64,000 nt of DNA, taken from Owenia fusiformis. Taxonomy: Eukaryota > Annelida > Polychaeta > Sabellida > Oweniidae. Below are positions 9,400-20,900 of this stretch, in pieces; position 1 is the stretch's first letter; every line of letters starts with the position of its first letter. The notes beneath the pieces were generated by a model, which saw nothing but the letters and a program-made list of their open reading frames with translations, was not told where the DNA came from and did no database searches. The DNA lies in assembly GCA_903813345.2 (NCBI GenBank), contig CAIIXF020000012.1, forward strand, positions 7,339,615 through 7,403,614, given 5' to 3'. The position numbers were made by a program, and so were the translations under genes.

Positions 9400-11150
9400 C
9401 ACTATGACTACGACTTTCTTGTTATGAGATGGTTAATAAGTGAGCTCTAACTATGACTTTGCTGTAATGTGATGATTAATAAATGAGCTCTAAATATGAC
9501 TTTGCTGTAATGAGATGGTTAATCAGTGAGCTCTATCTATGACTTTGTTGTAATGAGATGGTTAATAAGTGAGCTATGACTTTGCTGTAATGAGATGGTT
9601 AATCAGTGAGCTCTATCTATGACTTTGTTGTAATGAGATGGTTAATCATTGAGCTCTAACTATGACTTTGTTGTAATGAGATTGTTAATAAGTGAGCTCT
9701 AATTATGACTTTGTTGTAATGAGATGGTTAATAAGTGAGCTCTAACTATAATTTTAATGAGATTGTAAATAAGTGAGCTCTAACTATAATTTTAATGAGA
9801 TTGTAAATAAGTGAGCTCTAACTATGACTTTGTTGTAATGAGATGGTTAAACAGTGAGCTCTAACTATGACTTCGTTGTTGACTTATGATGCTCCAGCCC
9901 CAACTAATGACACTCCACCTCCAACTTATGATGCTCCGCCTCCAACTATTAATGCTCCAACTCCAACCTTTGATGTTCCAACTGGGCCATCCTATCAATG
10001 AAGCTCTATCATCTGACATAAAATTGCTTCAGCTTCCTACACACAAGGCTACATCCACTCTCCACATATGATTACCCAAACATACAATGCTGCACCTCCC
10101 TCTCACATATGATACTGCACCCTCAAGCTACACAACCACATATGACAAACACTTAATACACTATGACTACGACTTTCTTGTTATGAGATGGTTAATAAGT
10201 GAGATCTAACTATGACTTTGCTGTAATGTGATGGTTAATAAGTGAGCTCTAACTATGACTTTGCTGTAATGTGATGATTAATAAATGAGCTCTAAATATG
10301 ACTTTGCTGTAATGAGATGGTTAATCAGTGAGCTCTATCTATGACATGTTGTAATGAGATGGTTAATAAGTGAGCTCTAACTATGACTTTGCTGTAATGT
10401 GATGATTAATAAATGAGCTCTAAATATGACTTTGCTGTAATGAGATGGTTAATCAGTAAGCTCTATCTATGACTTTGTTGTAATGAGATGGTTAATAAGT
10501 GAGCTCTAACTATGACTTTGCTGTAATGTGATGATTAATAAATGAGCTCTAAATATGACTTTGCTGTAATGAGATGGTTAATCAGTGAGCTCTATCTATG
10601 ACTTTGTTGTAATGAGATGGTTAATAAGTGAGCTATGACTTTGTTGTAATGAGATGGTTAATAAGTGAGCTCTATCTATGACTTTGCTGTAATGAGATGG
10701 TTAACCAGTGAGCTCTATCTATGACTTTGTTGTAATGAGATGGTTAATAAGTGAGCTCTAACTATGACTTTGCTGTAATGTGATGATTAATAAATGAGCT
10801 CTAAATATGACTTTGCTGTAATGAGATGGTTAATCAGTGAGCTCTATCTATGACTTTGTTGTAATGAGATGGTTAATAAGTGAGCTATGACTTTGCTGTA
10901 ATGAGATGGTTAATCAGTGAGCTCTATCTATGACTTTGTTGTAATGAGATGGTTAATCATTGAGCTCTAACTATGACTTTGTTGTAATGAGATGGTTAAT
11001 AAGTGAGCTCTAATTATGACTTTGTTGTAATGAGATGGTTAATAAGTGAGCTCTAACTATAATTTTAATGAGATTGTAAATAAGTGAGCTCTAACTATAA
11101 TTTTAATGAGATTGTAAATAAGTGAGCTCTAACTATGACTTTGTTGTTGA
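9400..11150. repeat. ~43-bp minisatellite array downstream of PPxY gene 2
   Basis: Same unit as 4476-6510 and same direction. Larger blocks inside are themselves repeated: the run from the gene 3' end through TATGACTACGACTTTCTTG occurs at ~9245-9430 and again at ~10003-10190, and the 'taactataattttaatgaga' pair occurs at ~9745-9800 and ~11057-11115. So segmental duplication of at least 700 bp acted on top of unit slippage. Confidence 0.95.
9885..10001 (+). pseudogene. Broken third copy: 3' end of a PPxY gene
   Basis: Thirty-eight codons and a stop match the last codons of copy 2 (YDAPPPTINA, TPTFD, GPSYQ), followed by the same 3' flank to about 10190. The left edge joins directly to minisatellite units, so no membrane segment or start region is present. 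Read as a by-product of duplication within the array. Confidence 0.85.
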
Positions 11151-11756
11151 CTTTGTCCACATGATTTGTACATATATAGAATAAAGTAACCTCCCTAAAT
11201 CAAAGTTTACTTACACGGAACCAGAGTGCCAATAAATGACTAGATGACTGAAAAATTTTAAGACCATTTTGTTTTGCCAAGCAGGAAAATTTATTTTACC
11301 CTATATCTATGGATGTGTGATTAAAAATACAACCTTTCACAGATAGAAGCAAAACTTTGGTTTGGAAATGTCTTGTTTAAAAGATGGCGCTAATGTTCAT
11401 GGCACAAAAGTTGTACCCTCAATGATGATTCCATATATTCATCCTCTTATATGTCGCGAAACTGCTCAATTTTTGGCAATTTTGAAGAATTTTGAGTGTA
11501 TATCTCTACATGTATTTACCTAATTCCTTGCTAGTTCTGTTACTACTAGATCAACTCGTTTTCTCCAAATTATTTTTTCCTCTGGTAAGACTGATTCTCT
11601 GTCCACCTTGGTAGGTGGTGTGTTACTTTTGACATCTAATGCTCTGGTAATGCCTCAGCTATTGAACTGGAGCTTTACCATTACTGACGTACCTAATACC
11701 TTGCTAGTTCTATCACTTTCCACCACCTCCACATTTGAATTGTGTTTTTGACTTAC
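11151..11756. other. Intron 3' of last visible RIMBP exon
   Basis: No phase-compatible next exon for FN3-III was found. Two similar minus-strand strings, GAACTAGCAAGGTATTAGGTA (around 11690-11713) and GAACTAGCAAGGAATTAGGTA (around 11513-11535), suggest a small internal duplication. A strand-matched acceptor/donor pair at about 11214-11257 has a stop in the needed frame. Confidence 0.4.
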
Positions 11757-11933
11757 CTGTTGGGCTATTTATATCTTTAATTTTGGTCCCATCTGCGTAC
11801 ACTGAATACCCAGTCACTATAGCACCATTTGAGAACCCCTTGGCATTGATAGTAATGGGTAGCCATGTGACTAGAAGTGTTCCCTCCTGGGGCCCAGGTT
11901 CAACTTGTACATCTAGGGGTGGGTCTGGTATAC
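11757..11933 (-). CDS. RIMBP: RIMBP exon 15: first half of FN3-III
   Basis: Phase 1 to phase 1, donor ACAG|GTAAGT. Contains [20 protein letters not shown] followed by VTWLP and [10 protein letters not shown], the A-C strands of the third fibronectin-III domain and highly typical of RIM-BPs. The second half of the domain (the VTVRT-type strand) is not found downstream, so the next intron is long or leaves the window. Confidence 0.93.
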
Positions 11934-14900
11934 CTTCAAGTAAACAGTAGCTATTATATAGAGAATCCAATACTGAAGAAGGGGTGGGGGGGGGCTGATA
12001 AATATCATTGGGGTTTCTCAAGCAAGGATGATTGACATCTCCCTGACCAGGTTTGTGGTTGTTATATTATCTGATAATAGAGAGGTTAAGCTATATATGC
12101 AGCTAAAATGTATCCTTGTTAAATAATTTTCACTTACTTCCTGGCTCTGTTCTGAACTCTATAGTTGAAGATAACTGTTCACTTCGTTTTCTATCTTTTC
12201 CTTCATCATATGTGGCTTTGGCATTCTTAGCTTGGACCTTAACTTTATGAGCAGTGTCTGGTGTTAAACCTGGAACATCAATAGTGAAGTGTTAAACATT
12301 AATAGTTATTAGTTTAACATCAATGGTTAGGAGTTAGACGTTAATAGTTGAACATCAATAGTGAAGTGTTAAACATTAATAGTTATTAGTTTAACATCAA
12401 TAGTTACAACTTAAACATTAATAGTTATTAGTTTAACATCAATAGTTAGGAGTTAAACATTAATAGTTATTAGCTTAACATCAATAGTTAGGAGTTAAAC
12501 ATTAATTAGTTTAACATCAATAGTTAGGAGTTAAACATTAATAGTAACTAGTTTAACATCAAGGATTAGGAGTTAAACATTAATAGTTTATAGTTGAACA
12601 TCAATAGTTATTAGTTTAACATCAATAGTTCAGAATTAACATTAATAGTTAGGAGCTAAACATTAATAGTTATTAGTTTAACATAAATAGTTAGGAGTCA
12701 AACATTAATAGTCATTAGTTGAACATCAATAGTTCACAATTAACATTACATGTAATTGTATTCATATATTCATACATACATATTTTCAAATAAAACAGAA
12801 ACGGAAATCTGAATTTATTTTTCTATCTTATTCTGGATTAAAGCCTGGCCAAATTTTCAACTTCCTTAATTTGTCTCAGCGATTATTCAATCCCTAATGA
12901 CCCTTATTAGTAAATACCTGATAAAGAATGCTTGTAGATTCCAGGCTTGCATATTCTAGTTTCAGCATTGTTCACATAGATGGTGTGTACGTAGTTACTG
13001 TTGCCAGGCAACCAGGAAAGTAAGGCAGAGGTTGCGGTGACATTACGAACTCTTAGATTTGACGGTGCGAGAGAAGATTCTGAAAATTAAATGCAAAATA
13101 GAATTAAGAAAAATAGATGGTAGCACTTTACAAAATAAATTCCTTTATGGAAAATCTTTAACTTTTGGCAACTTATGGTAGTGGATACCTTTTACCAATG
13201 CTCAGGCATGGAAACTCAATACTAAAATGCATGGAATATAATACCCCTTTAACTGTTTTAAAATGAATTCACTAAATTGTTTTTTCTATTTGAAAAGAAA
13301 ATATTGTATATAATTTTGCTTTACAATAAAAACTTTATTCTCTATTTGACATCGGTGATTTTGGCCTAAAACGCAATTTTTTGAGTTTTAGATCTTACCT
13401 TTACCGATGTTAATAGTGCATTCTGGATCTTTGCTTTGCCCTCTATTGGTAACACTCCTAACACATATTTTATGTGGCTGAAACAAAATCATTTTCTCAT
13501 TCGTAATCTAGATGCAAAGTTTGAATGTTTTGTGGTTTGGCAAACAAATGTGTGGTCTCTTGTATTTTTATACAAAACTAATTAATCTGAAATATACAAA
13601 AGTGTATCTAAAACATTAATGTGGTCATTTGATTACTCAGAAAGTAAATCTGACTGTACATGATGGATCATTTTTGTTATCTTATAATGCAGATAAAGAC
13701 CTAAAAATCCCATACAATATTCAGAAATATTGCTGAGGTCAACATTCAAAATTGTTTACCTTTGTGGATGTAACACCTTCAACAAGGGCTTTTGTACGTT
13801 CTGAACTTTTCACGGAAGTTTTAAAAGTGTCATCTACATAGACGTGGTAAGCAGTAATTACATGTGGACTGGTCTCGGGATGAGTCCAGGATATGACAAT
13901 GCTGTTGTTCAACTGACGTTCTAGTTTCAGGTTACGTGGATATGGAACACCTAAAAATAAAAATACATTGGTTAGTAGACATGATATTGTTCTTAATTTT
14001 GCAACTTTTCTCTAGTCAACTTAAGTTTTTAGTGAATACTATATACCAAAAGTGTATTGAGATGAATACCTATGTATCATTGACAAGTGACCAGGCCCGT
14101 AGCCAGGGGGGCTTATAGTATTCACATACCGAATATGAACAAAATCGCTCCACTACTTTTTGAATTACAGCAAAAATCGTAAAATAACGAGTAAAGGCCA
14201 CCATTTTTCAAGATGGCTGCCATGTGCTTCTTTAATATCTACATTTCTTCTTAATTTTTTTACATTTATTATTGCTATTACAATTTTACATATTGCACCT
14301 AAATTACTATAAAATCGTCACTAAAATGGCCGCCATTTTCAAATAAGCGGCCATTTTGAAAATTGGAACTTCTACCTCCATAGGGTATATGTGTACAAAA
14401 TATGAACAAAATCGGGCAAACGGTATTTGAATTATTGCCTGGACATACGTACGGACGAATGGATGGACAGAAGGATGGACGTACGAACATACGTACGTAC
14501 GGATGGACGGACGGATGGACGGACGGAGGTGTTCCCTTTATCCCTCCAAATGTTGTTCCATGGGATAATAATCATAGTGTTACCTTGATGTTCTCACGCT
14601 CACAATTCATAAGTTCATTTATTAACAATTTCACACAGAGTAGTAAATTTTGCCAGGTTCCATCCTTATTCCCACAAAGCTAATATGACTTGATCAATGG
14701 GCTTAAAATAGGTTTTGTTCTTAAACAATACTAATCAGACACATCAATTGGTTTATAAGTTACGTAAAGAGCCTCTCTTTCATATCATTAAGTGATTAAA
14801 ATCTCATAACTTTGTGTGACATAAAAGTTTAATAATACCTCGGTAAGAAATACATATTGCAAGTTTGAAAGTTCAATTACGAGAATCATAATGATTTGCA

Positions 14901-17900
14901 CCAGGAATGAAAAATATGGGGCATCGAGATTTTTTCATCCTATTTAGAAAACATTGTTTGGAAAATATCAAATGATGTTGCAAATTTTGCAGATATGACT
15001 TCTTAATGGCTCAACAATATCTAATAAATATTGAAGAGAAAATTAATAAGGGTGTTCCCTGGACCCTTAGGTTATAATTCAGGGGGCCTTTGCCCAGGGC
15101 CTTACCAATAAGGACTATCCCAGGGCCTTACCATTAAGGCTTTTCCCCAGGGCCTAACCAATAAGGCCTTTCCCCAGGGCCTTATAAATAAGGCCTTTTC
15201 CCAGGGCCTTACCAATGAGGCCTATCCTAGGGCCTTACTAATAAGGCCTATCCCAGGGCCTTACCAATAAGGCCTTTCCCCAGGGCCTTAAAAATAAGGC
15301 CTTCCCCAGGGCCTTACCAATAAGGCCTTTCCCCAGGGCCTTAAAAATAAGGCCTTCCCCAGGGCCTTACCAATGAGGCATTTAACCAGGGCCTTACCAA
15401 TGAGGCCTTATCATGGTTCTCACCTTTATGTTTAGTTTCACTATTGGAAGTTATATCGGATCTATCTGTTGTCAAGTTGTCTTCATCCACTTCTTCAATG
15501 TCTTCAAGATCACTGTCATCTATTATGACCATGGCTGGTTTAATACCTGAATTTTAAAACAAATATTTCATTCTATGAAGTGAACAAAAAGATTTAAGAT
15601 CTATTAAACAGAGAGAACATGTTCAGCAAATGAAACATTTATTGCATGGAGTATGTTATTTTATTTGATATAACCAAACATCTGAGTTAAAAATTAATTG
15701 TAACATTTTCTTAGTATTTTTCGGAAAAATAAAGCGATCATCATATCGGACAATTCTATACCACCCCCTGTTACTGTCTTTGTTGTGATGGAATAAAAAA
15801 GAATTGAAGTGAAAATGACATAATAGTCTTGTTTTGTGATGAAATTGCTGTTGAAAAATGTGAAATCAGCAAGGAATATTGCAAAAATACTTCTTGTTTT
15901 GTGTTGTGTTGTGTCAAGATTTATACAACATATGTATGCTGAAATGTATGGCTCTTAATGAATTATATCCCATAATACTTACTGACTTCCTGTTGTTGCG
16001 CTAATCGCTCGGATTCATCGCTACTATTGAACTCTAGGTCATGTTGTAAGCTGTTGCTAAGGCTACTGTTTGAACTTGTATGTTGACCGAGAGTGGCTAA
16101 AATTGCTTCAACTTCCTCATCTGAAAAAAATCAACTTAATTTTATTTTTGTTCTTGCCTGGAAAGCCTCTAATTTCCTCTCTGTCTGCAGTCTCGTCAAC
16201 TTCCTTGCCTTCATGAATACAATTTAGAGAATACTACAGTATATACAGTAAAATCTGTCTAAGTGGAACACATTTGATACTTCTCAAAAGTGCTCCACTT
16301 GGGAGGTATTCCACTTATAGAGGTCCATTTATCATTAAGTCATTTGCTCTTGGGACTCTTAAAAATGTTCTACTAAGAGAGGCGTTCCACTTCTAGAGCT
16401 TTGAAGGTTTTCACTGTACTGTAGTAAAGAAAAGTTTCTTTTTGACAATGTATTGTTCTAATTTGGCAATTAATAAAGCAATGAAATATTTAACCAGATC
16501 CAAGTATACTTGTGAAAGTCGACGTATTAATAAATAAATGAATTAATATAGATAAATTATATTATTTTTTCACATAAGTAAAAGAGTATATAGGAAAAGG
16601 GTTGGTGATTAAAATGAACTCATTTTGTAATTTCCAGTTATTGGGGTCATCCACTCCATTTTATGCACAACTTTTGAAATGAAATAAAAATAAATGATGT
16701 AATTAATAAATCTGTTAATTGTTTATTGTAGCCATTGATAATAACTAACCGTCTCATAAGCCAATGCTGACTTTGGGCATTTTTGAATGATTTTATAAAA
16801 TGTAAATAGTCTCACTAAAATGAATAAACAAACAAGAACAAATAAACAAACAAACCTGGAACTTTGGTTACAAAATTAGAAGGCACTAATCCATGTTGTC
16901 CATCCACCAGTTCTCCTTCAAAGAATCCATCCTAAAAAACAAAAATGATGATTACCCTCTGGTCAAAATGTAATAACAATATTTTGATCAGGATTGATAA
17001 ATCTGCATTTAAACTAATCAGAAGAGTTCAAACATACTGTTCAAAAATCATAGCTGTGCAATGACCAAATCAGTATCAAAACGATAATGTGGTGACTATT
17101 TGTCTTGGATACCTGCCTTTTATAGTCACTGAGCTTCAACAAAGATATTTATTGGCTTAAAGTAATGATCACAGGTATGGAAATTACTCATCACGTTGTA
17201 ACAGAGCGTTACATTTTGATTCTAATTTCTGACATGAAAATTTTTCATTTGAACTGGATTGCGGTTACAATGTATGTCATTAAGACTATTGGACTCTGAG
17301 AATAAACAGGAAATTAATTTTTAACCAGAAACATACAAATTACTTTGACCTGTGAATGAAATCTCCAGTCTTGATTAAACCAGCAAATTGAGCTAGGAAT
17401 TGAATAAAGAAAATATTATTAAATAGCCAATGTTCGAGACAAAACAAAAATACAGAAATTTTGAAAAAGACCGTGGCATAGTATCAAAATTTGAGAGAGA
17501 AATATTGAAATAGGTGAGACTTAGGTGAGTGTGTTTACACTACTTAGTAGTAGAGCTTATTAAAATTGATCCTGTGGAGTCATTTATCAGAATATTGTTT
17601 TTAAAAAACCCTAATATGTTTTTCTTGCCTTTATCTAAAAATACTAGAGATTGCCATATTTGATGAACTGGTTCAAAATGACTGCTTTAAATATGAATGC
17701 TCCTGCTCAACTCTCATAATATATACCTCAAAGAATAATAAATGACTACAAATTTTCATTTGTCAGAAAATTGTTGATGGACAGACAGACAGACAGACAG
17801 ACTGATGTACATAATGATGAGTGGATGATTCCATACCATACTCAGTTTGGAGAATGAAGTTTATCGGCTTATTTCAACTTTATCAATGTCACAGAGATTT

Positions 17901-20900
17901 AGATTTTTTTACATTGTGTAGATTGGAATGTGAGCTTTAGAATATTTAAGATTTAATTATGATAATATTTTTATTTCTTTGATAAAACAAATATTAGCCA
18001 AACCCCACCGTCATTATTAAAGACAGAGGGCTAATGACGATGGTGGGGGGGGTACCCCCAATCTAATGTAAGCCGGCCTTGCAATGTAGCGTTATGTTAT
18101 CATTAACTGAAAATTGTGTATGAGGAAAAATATCGAACCAAAGTGGTAGTAATTTGAAAACATACCTCATCCATTTCTCCCATGATGTAAACGTAATCTC
18201 CAGCATTGAGTGAGAGTTCGGCTTCTGGATTCTCATTGGGCGAGAACTGGAATGGGTCGTAACTATATCTTGCCACGTAGAGCTGGAAAATGAAAAACTA
18301 TATTGTAATTTTCCAAACAGAATTTCATATTGTTAAGGCTCAATAGGGTAGGTTCAAGCTCTTAAATGTTTCTAGTTTTCCCCTGTAGTGGTTGCCTTAA
18401 TTATAACTCTCCCAGAAAGCAAAACTTTTTTTTTCGAAAAAAGGCATACTGAAAAAAAGAATTCTACATTTTTCATTGATGGATCATTCATTTCTTTTTA
18501 CCATTCAATCATTAAACTAAAGTGTGTGGAATATACTGTGGAATGTGGCCTCATCTCAAAGAAGCATAGAAGAGTGTGTGGGAGGGGGTATGTGAGGCAC
18601 AGGTCTCGCATTTACAGCAATATGGGTGAGACCATCATAGTAAGCCAAAGTCCTTTCTTGATCCACATCATCAAGACAAGAACTTAGAAGTTAAAATAAA
18701 TTCAAAATAAGGTGTGGTATATTTCAAACCAATAATATTCTTCTCAGACTGATAATACTCTGTCAGTTACTAAGTATACCTCCCTTCCCTTTCTCCATTG
18801 ATACACCATTGATTAAACAAAGAAAACATTTGAGGACAATTAAAAGTAAGAAACCCTATCGTGACAAGCAAGCATTAAGATATTTAGTTGAACACACAGA
18901 GTAAATGAGCTTTTTCTCAATTAAGGCCAAACAGGGCATTAAGGTACAGTTCACACGCACAAAATCATTGATTTTTTCTCAAAATTCTAGTTGGCTAAGA
19001 GAAGATCTGATAAGTTAAATATAAAGTGCGGTACAGTGAAACTTGTATATCTAAACACCTCAAATCTGAACACCTCACACTTTTTTCTCAATCCCTTCTA
19101 TTGACTCTCACATGGAAAAACCTTGAAATGTGAACACCTGCTAGACTGAACATTTTAGCCAGTCCAAGTGGTGTTTTAACAGATTTTACTGTTCAAGTAT
19201 ATTACAGATATTAAAAAAAAAATCAGATATTAATTTTTCAGACTGGTTTATAGTACTTTCCCTATAGACACCCCCAAAAATAACAGGCCGGATTTCAGTA
19301 ATACTACACCTATTGAAATCTAGTTTGATGATAACATTTTTCAGAAAGCATACCTCAAAAGGACTCTTCGGTCGTTTGTGTTGATTGGTTGACGAAGTTC
19401 CAGTTTTAGATGGCGCTGTAACCTCATCACGGATGGAATCGGCCTCACTTCCGCTATCTGCCATTTTCCGGGAATATTTTTCTTTTCGGCTGCTAGGCTC
19501 TGAAGTGACATAAATAATGAAATTTTTAAAAACATTCAAATATATTTAGTCAGAAACATTGAAAAAAATTCTTGGAGACTTTGGTAAGGCATTTGGCTAA
19601 GCTGCCCAAAGCTAGCAAAACCAATAATGTTATGCAATAGATGGTACAGGATATGAGATATATCCTAAACTAATGAGACAAAATATATCATGCTAATTAT
19701 AATTATATGATATTGCAAAACATACATCAACAGGTTACAACATAAGGGATGGAAATAGCAGCACAATACATGCATATGAATAACCACATTTTTTTGCATT
19801 TTAAATTTTCAAAATGAAAAATACAATAAAAAGAGTGAAATCAGCAAGGAATAAAGTAAACAGGCATGAAATCAAAACTCTAAATTGTATGGAAATGCAA
19901 GAAAATAAAATATTTCTTTTTGCATTTTAAAATGACACAAGATACTCTGTGGGTAACCAATCAGGCTCCGTTATGTCTGCAATAATATCCGCAATTATGA
20001 TCAGTGATAATATATAGTCTCGCTGCATAACAACTTTCGCAAATTGTCTAATAAATATATGAATTTCATTAGCAAATATTATTTAAAACTTTAGTTGATA
20101 GATCATGATTTTAAATTCTGTAAATACATCGATGGTTGCGAATTGATAATATTTAAAGACACGCCATTTTTGAATCTCATCTCACGAAGCCTGAAAGCGC
20201 AACTAACATTTTTGTCTTGCAATCAGTTCTAGACAGGGGAGTTAACGAGACCTAATGATGGCGCCAATTGAGATTTGTGAGGTGGGGGTACTCTAAATAA
20301 TTTGTAAAGGAATCATCTCTGATAAAGAAACATTATATCCAGTGTTGGCAATGCAACTATAAATTCATATGGCGATGTTTTCATAAGCAAAACAGTTTTG
20401 AAAATGGTGAATCTCATCCAATGAGAATTGAAACTTAAAATGACGAAAAAGACTAAAGTTGCTTGCAGTTCAATCTCTATTATTCTATAAACAGTCATTT
20501 CATTCAAATTTAAAAAAAAAATTGAATGCAGTTTGAAAGAATTTGTGTTTGAATTTGAACCGATGATATTTTTCTACCATTTTTATACAAGGTATTAACA
20601 ATGCAAAATGTCTCCACCTGCCATTTGTTACAGATGCCCAACACCAACTGCCGTTCACAAAAAAGTTGGAGACTATAGCAATACACCACCTCTTTTGGTG
20701 GTGACATAACAATAATAACTATAAAAAACTCTATTGTTTACTTTATTCCTTGCTATAAATCTCAATATTTTCCACCATATTTTGAGTTTGAAAATATGAC
20801 CCTTAATCGTAATGTTTTTCTACCACTGCCCATTTATTACCTTTACCCCCAAAACCTAAAGTTTCAGATTCCTCATCCGAGAGTGTCAATACATTGAGCT

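Noticed and set aside
4476-11150. Possible coding or ncRNA role of the 43-bp array
   Set aside because: Stops in all frames and unit-length changes break any frame; treated as non-coding minisatellite.
11214-11257. Mini-exon continuing RIMBP FN3-III
   Set aside because: Good splice signals on the minus strand, but the frame required after exon 15 meets a stop, and the peptide does not resemble the FN3 end.
18388-18687. Plus-strand open frame of ~99 codons inside a RIMBP intron
   Set aside because: Antisense to the host gene, no known motif, and composition matches intron.
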